A DNA stretch of 64,000 bases, from contig CM043953.1 of NCBI GenBank assembly GCA_014529385.2, positions 65,300,372-65,364,371 of the forward strand. The letters are read 5' to 3'. This DNA is from Adiantum capillus-veneris (Eukaryota > Streptophyta > Polypodiopsida > Polypodiales > Pteridaceae). The position numbers and the translations under genes were made by a program. Below are positions 1 to 11,559 of the stretch, piece after piece. Every line of letters begins with the position of its first letter. The first letter of the stretch is position 1. The notes beneath the pieces are model-generated. The model did no database searches, was not told the DNA's origin, and saw only the letters and a program-made list of their open reading frames with translations.

Positions 1-192
1 CCCGTTAGCACCCATTGCCACCACCACCTAAGCCTCCACTGGTGGTTAGTAGTGCTAGCTTACTGCCACCGTGAGCCGCCCCTAATCCTACCACAATCGC
101 CTTCTTTCCATTATGAGCTCACGTCTCCCTCTTTCCCTCTTTGTAACAACAAAACAATACACCCTCCTTTCTCCCTCTCACAATTTTTGCCT

Positions 193-303
<111 letters not shown>

Positions 304-459
304 TTCCCCTCAGTCTGGCCCCTATCTCTCTCTCTCCACTAACCCCTATCTCTTCTCTCTCTCCAGCCCTTCTCCTTCCCCTTCTTCCCCCTTCTCTTTT
401 TCTTTGTCCCCATCTCTCTCTTCCTACCCACCCCTCTCTCTTCCATCTTATTGGCCCCC

Positions 460-462
<3 letters not shown>

Positions 463-512
<50 letters not shown>
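463..512. repeat. (CT)n microsatellite
   Basis: About 25 CT units lie within a wider pyrimidine-rich strand that extends from about 110 to 707. Confidence 0.97.
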
Positions 513-515
<3 letters not shown>

Positions 516-605
516 CCCCCCTACCTCTTTTTGTCTGCTCACCCCTCCCTCTCCCCTCTCTCTAGTCCTTTCCCTTCCCCTTCTTCCCCCTTTTCTCTCT
601 CTTTG

Positions 606-709
<104 letters not shown>

Positions 710-719
710 CCATCCACGA

Positions 720-802
720 AAGGTCACATATGACCCATGAGAGAGAGAGATAGATAGATAGATAGATAGATATCCTCCGTGGAAGGTCACATATGACCCA
801 TG
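720..802. repeat. 20-bp direct repeats flanking a GA/GATA microsatellite
   Basis: An identical 20-bp word occurs at 720-739 and 783-802. It contains the dyad GGTCA-N4-TGACC. Between the copies lie (GA)n and about six GATA units (740-772). Confidence 0.9.
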
Positions 803-971
803 GAACCAAAAACATGCATACAAAGGGTGTCTCCTCTCATGACATAGAGGGTAATGGTCGTCACATTGGCATTGAGCAACCTGAGGGTCAATAGGGCTGG
901 GATAGGATCTGATTGTTTGAAAAGGAAAACCTTTGAATGAGATACAAATTTTTTTTTAAAGATGGGGGAAA

Positions 972-3364
972 CTAAGAGGCTAAGGGTGATGTTTGCCGGC
1001 ATGATGGGAGCATTAGGAGAGAAAAACTTCTATATGATGGCCATCCCTCAACTATATACCGGCCACTTGCCTTGGCTTGTGCCACTCGCCCTTTCTTGAG
1101 CTCCTCACCTTTGCGTTTGATTTGAGTGAGGGTAAGTTCCTGAGCAATCCAAAATCCGGTGTCTTTTAGGAGGTGTGATTGTTGGAGTAGCCGAAGTCGT
1201 CCCTCCTTGTTCCCAAACTCAAGGATAGCGAGTGTGACCATGTGAAATTTGGTAACTTTAGCTTCAACTTCCTTGATCTTATCAATGGCGAGTCTGATGA
1301 TTGAGTCGAATCATGCCTCGAGCTTGTAATGTGATTTTTTCTAACTTCAGGTCCATCTCAAGGTCTTTAACTTTTTGTTCCACTACTTGGTATGTCTGAT
1401 ATGTGCCCTGTAGTGTGGCTATTGTAGGGTTGACCTTCAACTGGTTTAGCAATGTATTTTTCTCTTGGCACCTGGCTTTTGATTGTGCCAACTGAGTGTT
1501 TGCAATGTTTAGTTGAATTTGTAGCATGTTGATTGTTGTCGTAGATTCCTGTAGAGCTAAGGTTGTCGTAATGACTTGTTGCTCTTGCTGTTGATTCCTT
1601 GTCTAGAGAGCTTCCAAATCCACTTTTGACTTTGCAATTAGTTCAGTCAATTCCTTTTCTTTGAATTACATGGCTTCTTTGTATGATTCAACACAAACAT
1701 TGGCCATGTCTAGCCTTTCTTCTGAGATCCACAGCCTGTATATACACTATGAAGCTTCAGGTTGATCCGTTTGTGTGTCTTGAGCCTCGGTGATTGGCTC
1801 ATCTGACATTGGTTGACTTGAGTATTTGGTGTATATATTGGGCTAGCAAGTTACCCTCTTGCTCATTGACTTTTTTGGGTGGTTCTATATTTGGTTCCAT
1901 ATTGTTAGCAATGGGAGTGGCCTCCTCTGGTTGTGGTTGTGTTGTGTCCTTTGGCTATGGTGGTGCACTTGGGGGAGATAAATGTGGAACTTCTGCAATA
2001 GGGTTGTCTGGTTCTTTGGGTGAATCCTCCCTAGGTGGTGTATTGGCTTCTTCTTGTGCCTGGGCCTGTTCTTGTTGCCGTTCTTCGAGATGTTCATGTC
2101 CAGCCCGAGGATCGTCCTTTTCATCGAATATTGGGTTTTTGGTTTGAATTTTGATTCTTCTTGGAGATAATTTCCATTTTTCCTCAAAATCCCCTTTGAG
2201 TCCTCTTTCCAGCTCAAAAGCCTCCTTCTCTCTTTCTACTCTTGCTACTTTTTGGATTTGTTCTTCTACTGCTACGACAGGGCATGGCCATTTTGTTGTT
2301 ATTGTGTCCTCTGTCTTTGCTTTCTCTTTTTTTTCCTTTTCTTTCTTTTGAGGGGAGTGTCTTCCTCCACCACCACCTCTTCTTCCTTGTTGCTTTTCAT
2401 GGCTTTTGTTTTGCAGTAGTTGTCTCTTGGCTGGGGACATCGACTAGTCTGGTCCTTAGTCTAGCCCTCACTGGTGGAGCTCTTGTCTGCACTTCTTCTT
2501 CTTCATTCTTGTTCACTAGCCATAGATTTTGTTCTGGGGCAAGTGATAAATGTTCTGCCTGGCCGATAACATTGTAAGAAATCCTTGTTAACACTTCTAG
2601 AGCTCCCAAGAAGGTGATGTTCTCTTGCTTTTTCACATGAGTGAGAGTGGTGTGAATATATCAAGCGTGGTCTACTTCTATCATGCCTTCTCTCTTTGAG
2701 GCATGTGTGAATGTCGATGCCATGGCATGATTTGGAACTTTGTATCTTGGAGGTCTTTTAGCAATGAAATGAAAGTGTTGATGATAGAGCCAAAGAGCCT
2801 GCTCTATCCCTCTTTCCTTTAGATTTGAGAAGGACGTTGACCGATTGGTGAAAATGACGATTGTGGGCAACCCTTTGTCTCTCACAGACTTTCCTCCTCT
2901 TTGTAACCTTAGGGGTTCAGCAACCTGGTCTTCTTTGATGTGCACCTCTATTGGAGAGTCATTCAAATCCAAGATGGTTGCCCTTCCTTCTTCTGTAATG
3001 TTGTGTAGGATCTCATAAGCCCTCTTGTAGTCTACACCACAAGGCTCCAATTCAAGGTAGTCTTTAAGGCCAGTTATTTCCCAAAGTGGCCTGACTGCCT
3101 CTTCTTTGACAAGATCTTGAGCTTCCTTTGGTAGCATCTAAACTTCCACTTTAGACCCGTGTGCGCTTTTGAATGAGCCATGGTATATAGTGACATGTTG
3201 ACTTTAAAGCTGTTCTTTTGACAACCATGACATTTGCTTCCTTGAGGTAGTCTTCTTCTAATGGGTATGGTGGGACCTCGGTAAATTTTTCCTTCATGGT
3301 TTCTTCTTTGGAGATCGCAAGGTAGATGAGAGTGAACCTGGTAGGTCAGCATACAATTCATCAA
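972..3364 (-). pseudogene. Decayed coding region of unknown identity (possible gag-like protein)
   Basis: A chain of minus-strand open frames (3364-3074, 3137-2661, 2636-2397, 2440-1955, 2217-1885, 1527-1282, 1241-972) reads like one protein broken by stops and frameshifts. Frames 3137-2661 and 2636-2397 share one phase and are separated by a TGA where Arg would fit. The N-terminal part is globular-looking (many Leu, Trp and Tyr). The middle (2440-1955) is strongly charged, rich in Lys, Glu, Pro and Gln. The frame at 1527-1282 looks like a coiled coil. No zinc knuckle, protease or polymerase motif is visible. Its orientation matches the gypsy remnant upstream (5400-18000), so it may be retroelement-derived, but I do not recognise the family. 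A decayed host gene is the alternative. Confidence 0.4.
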
Positions 3365-5420
3365 TCAGACCAAGTTAACAAGTCCCAATCAAGTAGAGAA
3401 ACCAACAAGATAGAAAGGGGTACTCAGAAGCACATTCTTGGTAAAATTTATCTTAGGCGCACCTAAGATACAGATGGATGCAGATGCATGCAATTTTGTG
3501 CTAGAGTGAATGATTAGGAAGTGTATATGTTGTTGGCGATATGCATGGAGTTGGATAGCTTTTGGACACTTGTGGTGAGAATTGTGGACAAATTTGTGTG
3601 CGCTTTACCGCTTTCAGAGCTTTGGTGATTGATAGGGTTTTGATGTGCCAAACTTGATGAAACTTGTCAAGGTGCTTTATTTGACCCTTGTAGACATATC
3701 TGTGTCATTAAAATGCAAGTCAGGCCTTCCATATAGCAATTCTATTTTAGGTGCACCTAAGATAAAAATGACTAATTTAGGCGGGTTTTGTGTTTTTGGT
3801 ACCCTGATTGGTTGTGGTGGGTAGATCCTTGATGTCACATTAAGTTGGGTTTTGAATTGATAGGATAAAAGTCAGTTTTGGGGTACTTGAGTCTATTTGG
3901 TGCAGTAAAATGCATTTGAGAGTAGTTGTGCATAAATGAATATACCAGTGTGATGTGGGCTCTGTGAGAGGTAGGGGAATCATGCCAATATGAAAGTGTG
4001 TGCAAAATGTGCTTCCATCCTAGCAGATTATCTTTGGCGTGCCTAAGATAATTTTTAGAAATTAGTGCAATTTAGGCCCTTATCTTGCCCTATATAGCTT
4101 CTACTACGTTAATTATGTAGAGTGAAACCCTTGGTTGTGTTTCTTGCACTTGTTGGTGTCCCTGATTAGGTTGACAGTCCCCTTTTGAGCCGAGCTTGAC
4201 TTGGAGTCTTTGGTCACTAGTTGTCTGCCCACTAAAGGTTAGTAAGGTTCCATTGTAAGGTATAGAGTGCCCCCTTTGAGTTTGAGGTTAAACGAATCAA
4301 TATTTTGCATTGTGGTGCAAAATGTCACTTTGCAATAAGGATAGAGTCATCTGTTGTTCACTAATGACTCGACCTTCATGCACCCCTAACTCTCAAAAAA
4401 TCCCTAACATGATAGTTCCAACATATTTGTGAAATTTGGTCTATATTTCGGTCTCCTATCTTCAACACGCCTAAGATACTAGGTCATTTTTTCTGAGCTT
4501 TTTTGCATTTTTGACCCTAGCATTGTGTTGCTCCAGTAGGGAAGAGCCTTTGGTTCACTTTTGGTGCAATTTGGAGGTCTAGTGTGGCTGGTGTTAGTGG
4601 TTCTGATCCCAAAAGTTCCCAAATTGGTTTGTGTATTCGTGCCTCCTACTGCTCATGTGGTTGAGAATGTGATATCCAAAATGCTTCTAGCCATAGTTAA
4701 GAACTTACCCCTCATGGCTGGAGTGAGCAAGAGCCAGAAAATAGAGTGTAGGAGAGCGTGGATGTCACCAAAATCCACAACTCGGAGCTCTCCCTCTAAA
4801 GTCTAGAATGCAAATGAGAGGAAATATGGCCCAAGGGACTATACATACCTCGACTTTTTTGTCACCCTGTGTAATGCCTACCCAATGAGATTAACAGGCC
4901 TTACAATGTATTCTCGGATCAATAATCTCTGCAAACTGACATCCATGGACCTTTTTGTCGCATTCTGCTCCAGATGACTAGTGAGTTGCAGTGGCCGCCG
5001 ATTTTTTTGATCGGATTTGCTTCAAAAAAAATTTAGTTGTTCCATTGAGCTTCAAGATTTAGTGTTTGAAGTCAAAATCCAATTCTGACATTCCTGCTTA
5101 TTGTTTTCTATTTTTCTGGTTTTTATTACCGTACATTACCATAATTAAAGGAAAATTAACCTAACTATTGAAAAAAATCCATCCTATACGCAAAAAATAC
5201 TAAAACACTCCTAAATTTATTATTAGGCCATGTTTTTGTGGACTACTCCATTTTTATAATGATTTTGGCCAGAAACACACAATATAAGTAAGAACTGCAC
5301 TATTTATGGCTTTTGGTAGTTATGTACAATATATACACATATCAAGGGATTAACTTATTGCATTCCCCAGTTATTGTGCTACGTGGGCAGTCAGCTAATT
5401 TATTCAAGAAAGATTGTACG
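3365..5420. other. Gene-free stretch with four 22-nt dyads
   Basis: No coding frame stands out. It carries the four dyad repeats listed separately. It could be an LTR or untranslated part of a retroelement, because the flanking sequences on both sides are minus-strand element remnants. No second copy of the stretch occurs in the window to prove that. Confidence 0.5.
3449..4478. repeat. Four dispersed copies of a 22-nt imperfect palindrome
   Basis: Copies lie at 3449-3470, 3743-3764, 4029-4050 and 4457-4478, each exactly 22 nt. The first has perfect 9-nt arms TATCTTAGG and CCTAAGATA around a 4-nt centre. The right arm is the best conserved (CTAAGATA in all four). Start-to-start spacings are 294, 286 and 428 bp. 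Confidence 0.85.
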
Positions 5421-6600
5421 TTAACACACAATTACTTCAAAACATTGCACATATCTTTTCCAGATCGATATGCTTTGTCCATTTTCAGATTGTCCACTCC
5501 TCCTCCTTGCTTCAATCTGCAAGAATAAGTGATTATATAGGTTGTACAATACATGGGTTACAAAGTTGTGTCTATGCATGGCCTTGATTGTCCCTATAAT
5601 ACTATTGATGTCAATGTAGTTAAACACGCTATGATGTGAAAGAGGTGGGTCTTGAGTATTGTACTCAAGGGTTTTTTCTGGCGAGGTATGTTGTTGTTGA
5701 ACTCTCTTGAAGAGTAAACTCTTTAGCACTTGAGCACGTTCTTTTATGGCATGATATTTACCGTCTGTTGTGTTCTGACTGGAACTGGTGGGTCCAATCG
5801 TGGTTGGTGGTTTGACTTTAGGTATCCACTTGTACTTGATGGAGGTTGGTTTGAGTTGCAGTGGGGTCTTTGGTACCCATAATCTGACTTGTCTTCTTTG
5901 GGCAGTCTATCTTCTACTATGAGCTGCACATTTCTCCTTCGATTGCCATATTTATTTCATCTTTAGTAGCGGTGGTTCTTGTTGAAGAGATGGATATAAT
6001 TGTTTTCTCTTAGGGTTGTTGGTGGTACATAGCAATCTCTTAGGCACTCAGATTTTTTGAGATCGGTTGACTAGTTGACTTTTGGGTATCCAAACTTGCA
6101 TGGCTCCCTGCATTGATGTAGTAGAAGTCTTTATTAGAGCTGTAGTTGTAATTGTGGTTGATGACTCATGCTTGTTTGATTGGAAATCACCTAGAGCTTC
6201 CTTCCATTCCTCCTTATTATAGGCAATTGGTATTTTAAGTTGTCCTCCTTTGAGTGTGAGCTCTAGAATTTTTGCATCCCAATCCTAAATTTCTCTATAG
6301 GTTCTCATCCACGGAACACCTAATATTAGGTCCTCCTTCATGTGTTTGCTATACATATGAAAGTATGCAAGCAAGAGAATCCATGAACCATAACATTCAA
6401 GTTGATCTTCCCTAAAGTTGGAGTGACACTCTTGTTACAACCCTTGAAAGGAGCTCGATAGTACTCAAGTGGTTGAGTAGTTGCTTTGCAATAAGTGGAA
6501 TAGTTAACCACATTGACTCGGGCTCCTGTATCTGTTAAAGCTTTCTCTTTGTAATAGTCGTTTAGATTCACATGGATTTGCATATCAAGGCCGTCTAGCC
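5421..6600 (-). pseudogene. Retropepsin-like protease and linker of the decayed Ty3/gypsy element
   Basis: The frame 6583-6338 shows an aspartic-protease active site (ALTDTGA) followed by hydrophobic strand residues. After a one-base frame change near 6345 the protein continues with an ILGVPWM motif, like the C-terminal Ile-Leu-Gly segment of Ty3/gypsy proteases. It then runs into a hydrophilic, Gln/Thr/Pro-rich linker visible down to about 5421. The protease is in the same frame as the integrase C-terminal domain at 6815-7002, with only stop codons between them, so it lies downstream of integrase in this copy. In most Ty3/gypsy elements protease precedes reverse transcriptase. No polymerase follows. 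Non-functional. Confidence 0.7.
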
Positions 6601-6814
6601 ACTCGTCATCAGTCTCGACCTCATCCTACGTTAAGGGTTGAATGTGGAGGGTACTAAGTGGTACAGCTTGGAGAACGTGTTGTGTCTTGCAGATTTCCCA
6701 TTTTAGAACTTGAATACGAGTTTCTTCTTGAGCCTCCTCAATAACCTATTGTTGTTTAAGCTTCCTTTTCTTAGATGCATGCATTCTCTGTAGAAGTTCA
6801 TTAGCTAAGGGAAG

Positions 6815-7002
6815 GTTGTATTTGTGGAGTCAACATCCACTAATCCAGTTTTCCATGATTTCTCCATCTACCGTGGCTAACTTGACAGCCCCACTTGGTG
6901 AAACATCTTCAATGACAAAGGGACCATGTTGTTTGGGTATATGTTATTTCAACAAGTATACTAGGACTAAATCCCCTGGTTTAAAAACTTTAGTCAACAA
7001 AT
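6815..7002 (-). pseudogene. Integrase C-terminal domain of the decayed Ty3/gypsy element
   Basis: The minus strand translates to a segment starting KVFKPGDLVLVY and continuing through GPFVIEDV to a Trp-Ile-Ser-Gly segment ending near LHKYN. This is the SH3-like C-terminal integrase domain typical of plant gypsy elements. Two in-frame stops are present (TAA and TGA), each one C-to-T step from a Gln or Arg codon. The domain is cut from the integrase core by the element inserted at 7003-10154. Its first bases (6998-7002, CAAAT) are one copy of that element's target duplication. Confidence 0.8.
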
Positions 7003-7300
7003 TGATGGGAATGGGATCGTGCTAGCTAGGGTGGATGAAAGAGAAACATCATGCACACAAGTGAGTGTGTGTGGCTAGATTATCACTCAAGCCAATTAGG
7101 TTCCAAGATTAATTAAGTTGGACTTATAACACAATCTTGAGTTTTTGCTAAGCCATCACAAGATCACCATAAACAAGGGAGATGTAATGCAAAATAGACT
7201 TGTGTTTATTCATTCAAAAATGAGCTTTAAGTAGCAATACAGCCTTGCAACACAGCATGTGGGACAATTCCACTCTTCTCTCCTTAACTCACACTTTACA
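7003..7300 (-). repeat. 3' LTR of the gag-only element
   Basis: 298 bp, matching 9839-10154 apart from scattered substitutions and a short insertion in the other copy. On the minus strand it starts TGTAAAGTG and ends CCCATCA, the usual TG...CA ends. Confidence 0.9.
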
Positions 7301-7314
7301 ATCCTCCCCTTGAG
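7301..7314 (-). other. Polypurine tract of the gag-only element
   Basis: The minus strand reads AAGGGGAGGAT directly before the TG of the 3' LTR, the expected place for the plus-strand primer. Confidence 0.75.
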
Positions 7315-7529
7315 GTTTGGGCTATGACAAAATAATGATGATGTAATATCTACAAAGAACGATAAGTTAGTAACCACACAGGATGGTAAAATCCATACAT
7401 GATGATAATAACCAGACAGGAAAATAAAAGTCCTCCTCTACAAGTAGAGAGGTTGCATCATCAAAGTATGTCGTCATAGAAGACAAGGTTATTCTCGCCT
7501 TCGTCTTCTACCATGTGATTTGATCCTTT

Positions 7530-8350
7530 GTGAGGTCTCTTTCCTTCGTAGCTTCTAATGTTGCTTCTACTACTACTACTTTCTCCACTACTACTACCTC
7601 CATTTGCGTAGCATCAAGAAGGAGGGTGTCCCTTCTTATTGCATTTGTTGCAAGGTTTGTTTGTATAGTAGTCTTTCGCTACGTGTCCCATTCTTCCACA
7701 TTCATAACACTTTCTTCTAGTTGATGATGTCAATGCCGAATATCTTCCCCTTGAGGATGTCGTGACAAAAACCCTCATGATGTCATTAATGTATCTTTTT
7801 GTTTTATTTCTTTTGCTTGGATTGAGTTGATGAAATCTTAGAAAGGTTGAGCCGGTTCTTTTTCTTCAAGAATTGTGACTAAGTTGTCATAAGAAGGTGG
7901 AAGTGCACTTAATAGTACGGCCACTTTGTCGTCTTTTGGTACTTTGACTTGGATGTAAGTGAGCTGCATGACAATTCTCTTAAGCCTATTTACTAGGCTA
8001 GCAATGTCCTCCCCTTCAATCATAATGATCTTGTAAAGTTGTCTTTTGAAACTAACTTTACTTCTTTTGGCCCTAGCCCCAAAATTGCTTTCTAGGACAT
8101 GCCACGCTTCATGTGCGTGCTTACATTTGTCTATGAAATGCACATAGTTTTCGTGCAAGGAGGTGATGATGATTCCTAATGTTTGTTCGTCTTTGGCCAA
8201 ATTATGTGCACTTTCTATGAGTGTAGATGCCCTAGTGTGCACTCCATCGGGTTGGCTTGTTTCTCTAAGGTAGTGTTGATGACAGACCATAAACATTTTT
8301 TCATTAGGTAACCCCTTAACCTTGTTTGCCAGGTGTGAAACCCTTCTCAA
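7530..8350 (-). pseudogene. Gag (UBN2-type) remnant with damaged zinc knuckle
   Basis: The open frame 8350-7838 (170 aa) resembles plant copia gag of the UBN2 type: a helical segment with HEAWHVLESNFGA, a Leu-rich RLKRIVMQL segment and a LLSALPPSYDNLV segment. Downstream, near 7720-7660, another frame reads CYECGRMGHVAKDYY, a zinc knuckle whose last Cys is replaced by Tyr. Frameshifts separate the two parts, and the expected N-terminal RNA-binding region is not visible, so the gene is truncated and dead. It is the only coding content of the 7003-10154 element. Confidence 0.75.
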
Positions 8351-8489
8351 TTCCCTTTTCCCCCATTATGCTAATACAGGGGTCTTAGCTTAGGAGACTC
8401 TCCTAGCCAGTGTCTACCTCTTTACACGAGCACAAAAATTTGAAATTTATTTGAAGTTGTGCTTGGTTGAATTCATTTCATTGCAAGGT

Positions 8490-8538
<49 letters not shown>

Positions 8539-8615
8539 CGTGTGTGTGTGTGTGTGTGTGACAGAGAGAGAGAGAGAGAGAGTGAGTGAGTGAGTGAGAG
8601 AGAGAGAGAGAGAGA
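8490..8615. repeat. (GT)n / (GA)n / (GAGT)n compound microsatellite
   Basis: About 70 bp of GT with a few C interruptions is followed by GA and GAGT units, inside the gag-only element. Confidence 0.95.
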
Positions 8616-8639
8616 TTTCTTCCTTTCTGAGGCTCCTCT

Positions 8640-9838
8640 TCACCGGGGTGAAGCCCCTCTTCACAAAAAAATAATGCTTCTCTACTTTGCTTTGATATCT
8701 AGCCAAGACAACGTTGAGTGATACCCTTTTGAATGCTAGTCATGCTCCCTTTTGAATGCTCGGTGCTAGTTTGATGGCTGCCTTTGAAATCCCTTGTTGA
8801 AGCTTTGGAAAATTTTGGAGTTTTGAGAACTTGGCTAGGTTTTAAGGTTCCCTTTGTGTGTATAGCTTTGTGGGATAGCACCCTACGAGGGTTTTGAATG
8901 TCTTGGAGCTTGAGACTTGCGAGATCAAGGGTCAAATTGGATCAAGCAGTGGGGCAAGACGGGCAGGTTGGGCAGGTGAGGTCAACGCTTGGGCTGTCGG
9001 GCAAGGCCTCAGGCAGCCAAGGACAGAACGGACACGCGCGGGCAGGGTGCCGAGTAGCGAGCAGCCTTTGAGCAAGTTGCGGCCAGATGGACGGGTTTTA
9101 AGCACCTCGATCATCGTTGGAACGATCAGCAACAATGTTCGCAAGGCCGCCAGATGGCGTGGGCAAGGCAAGGCAATCGACCGCGGACCCGAAAAATACT
9201 TCAAAGGGACTTTTCGCCAGCGCCCAGTGGGCAAGGGGGGTGCCCCTTTTTTCTTGGGTGTGGCCCTCCTCCTACAGACGTTTGACTCCTATATTTAGGA
9301 GGTTCACACGGTTTCAAAGAGGGAGTGTGGTGCTTCTTTTTTTAAAAAACAATTTGCATTTAATGCTCACCACACACACAGAGAGATTTGGAGCTCAATT
9401 TTGCAAGGAAAATAGAGATTAGGAGCAAAAATTTCCAATCTTAATTGAGCAATTTGGATGGCAAACCTTGGTTGATTGAGGCTCAGAGAAGTGTTACAAA
9501 AAGTTGTTGATAAGAGCTATGCACACACATCAATTCCCAAATGCTGATTTTGCTAAAATAAGGAGCAGCTTTTGAATGCAAAATGCAAGTTCTTGTTGGC
9601 TAAATTAATGTACTTTAATGCTAATTAGGCTTTCAATTGGCTAGTGAGTAGTGGCCTAAGAGTCTTTAGCTCAAGAACATGGTCATGCTAGCCAATGGAA
9701 TACTAATTAGACATGCATTATGCAATAGAAGAGCGAACCTAATTGATCTAGCTAATGATGATTAAGGGATGCTAATTTGTACAAACATGCAATGCATGAT
9801 AGAAAGCCTAGGTAGCATTCCATAGCTCTGATACCAAT
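8640..9838 (-). other. Leader region of the gag-only element
   Basis: No protein similarity was seen. A GC-rich part (about 8930-9260) with frequent GGGCA words produces open frames on both strands that look incidental. It lies between the primer site and gag, where an untranslated leader is expected. Confidence 0.5.
9825..9836 (-). other. Primer binding site (initiator-Met tRNA)
   Basis: The minus strand reads TGGTATCAGAGC, complementary to the 3' end of plant initiator-Met tRNA, two bases inside the 5' LTR. Confidence 0.9.
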
Positions 9839-10154
9839 TGATGGGAATGGGATCGTGCTAGCTAGGGTCGATGAAAGAGAAACATCATGCTCACAAGTGA
9901 GTGTGTGTGGCTAGATTATCACTCAAGCGAATTAGGTTCCAAAATCAATTAACTTTGGACTCATAAACACGATCTTGAGTTTTTGCTAAGCCATCACAAG
10001 CTCACCATGAACAAGGGAGATGTAATGCAAAATTGACTTGTGTTTATTCATTCATAAAGCTTTAAGTAGCTCTACAGCCTTGCACCACAGCATGTGGGAT
10101 AATTCCACTCTTCTCTCATTAACTCACACTTTAGAAAAAAGCTCTCACTTTACA
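9839..10154 (-). repeat. 5' LTR of the gag-only element
   Basis: 316 bp, homologous to 7003-7300, with about 18 extra bases (near 10133-10150) that partly repeat the LTR end. It is followed by the target duplication CAAAT at 10155-10159. Confidence 0.88.
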
Positions 10155-10159
10155 CAAAT

Positions 10160-10990
10160 GCGAGTCGAAGAACTACTTTTCTTTCCATTTTTGTGCGTAT
10201 ATGTGGGCAATGGCCACTTAACATTGTTCATCTAGGCATTCTAAGTCCTCGAGTTGTTCTGACAACTCTCAGTGTGGGTAATAAGAATTCCATTGGCAAT
10301 ATTGCATCCAGGCCATAAACCAAATTAAAAAGAGTTCTTCTTCAAATCCATTTTAAAGGAAACTTGATAAGCCCATAAGGCAGAGTGAAGACGCATTTCT
10401 TAGTTTGTTCTACCTAAACTAGCAATTTTGGTTAGTACAGAGCTCAAAATATTGTTTGTATAATCTGCTTGACCATTTTCTTGGGGGTGGTAGGGTGCAG
10501 ATTTATTATGGATTACCACAAACTCATACTAGTAGATGTTCTATCACCTCATTGAGGAAATGCGATCCGCGATCACTCACAAGATCAATAAGAAGTTTGT
10601 ATCTAGTAAAGATGCATTCGTACAGGAATGCAACAATGGTTATAGCATCATTCTTCAAGGTGGCTCATGCCTTAGACCACTTGGTTAAGTATGTTGCCAC
10701 AATAATATATTGTGCCTAATTTTTGTAAGCTGGTGGCTGTATTGGACCAACAAAGTCTATTTCCCATTTTGCAAATACACATGCTCCCATCATCGGTTGC
10801 AGTGGCATGTTATCCATTTTTGATGGCATGTTTCTTGTTGACACACATCACATCGTCGAACAAACCATTTTGCTTCAACAAATAAAGTTGGCCACCAAAT
10901 GCCTACCATCAATATAGCCTTGGTTGTGGTCTCATCAGAGGAGCGACCCCCTCCTACACCTCTATGAGCTTGTTCCATAATAGGAAGATA
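10160..10990 (-). pseudogene. Integrase zinc-binding and core domains of the decayed Ty3/gypsy element
   Basis: The frame 10978-10790 carries the HHCC zinc-binding part: a His after the start and CDVCQQ at its end. The catalytic core follows in other frames, with IDFVGPI (first Asp region) and LVSDRGSHFLNEVI (second Asp region). Several frameshifts and stops occur. It continues the RNase H part at 11560-12275 and leads to the C-terminal domain at 6815-7002 once the 3.15-kb insertion is removed. Confidence 0.75.
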
Positions 10991-11559
10991 TTCCTCTTCA
11001 TTGGTGCACAGTCTAAGTTGTTCATCTTTTCAACATCAATAGAGCTACATTAGTTTCTATAGCTCTTTTTTTGTCTTTTACTCATGTCTTCTAGGAATAT
11101 TCTGCTAGTCAAATACTCAACCAGGTATGTGCTCCACTAGGGTGTGATTGAAATATGGAATCATGTGGCATGGGGTATGGAGGATTTTTCTTTACATTGA
11201 GAGCAATCATTCACATAGTGAATGATGAACATCTCTCTTCATGGTAGGTTATTAAACACCTAACCAGGTTAATCTTTGTAGGGTTTGGTCTCGCACAAAA
11301 TGTAGACCTATGATTGAGGCATCTTGCTCCTCAAGATTAATGCACAAGAGTAAGATTCCATTTTTATTTTTACGAGACAATCTTCCCGCCAACAGTTAAT
11401 ATAGAGATGATTGCTCAATAAATCATGGTGTAATAAAAATTGGTATTTGAGAATCCACTTGTGCTATAGCCATTAAGGACACAAGTTCTTCTGACCATCT
11501 TGGAATCATTTCCACGAGAACAGATATGCATCGGGTAAGTCATAGTCTATCCCTTTAGG

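Larger units (their letters stand above)
7003..10154 (-). mobile_element. Non-autonomous Ty1/copia-type LTR element carrying only gag (TR-GAG-like)
   Basis: LTRs lie at 7003-7300 and 9839-10154, both beginning TGATGGGAATGG and ending TTTACA on the plus strand. The 5-bp target duplication CAAAT sits at 6998-7002 and 10155-10159. An initiator-Met primer site (complement of TGGTATCAGAGC) lies at 9825-9836, two bases from the LTR. A purine tract on the minus strand abuts the other LTR. The interior encodes only a gag-like fragment, with no protease, integrase or reverse transcriptase, so it depends on another element. It is inserted in the integrase gene of the older gypsy element. Confidence 0.9.

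Noticed and set aside
8894-9298. 134-codon GC-rich frame on the plus strand
   Set aside because: It lies antisense in the leader of the gag-only element, a similar frame is open on the other strand, and no motif is present.
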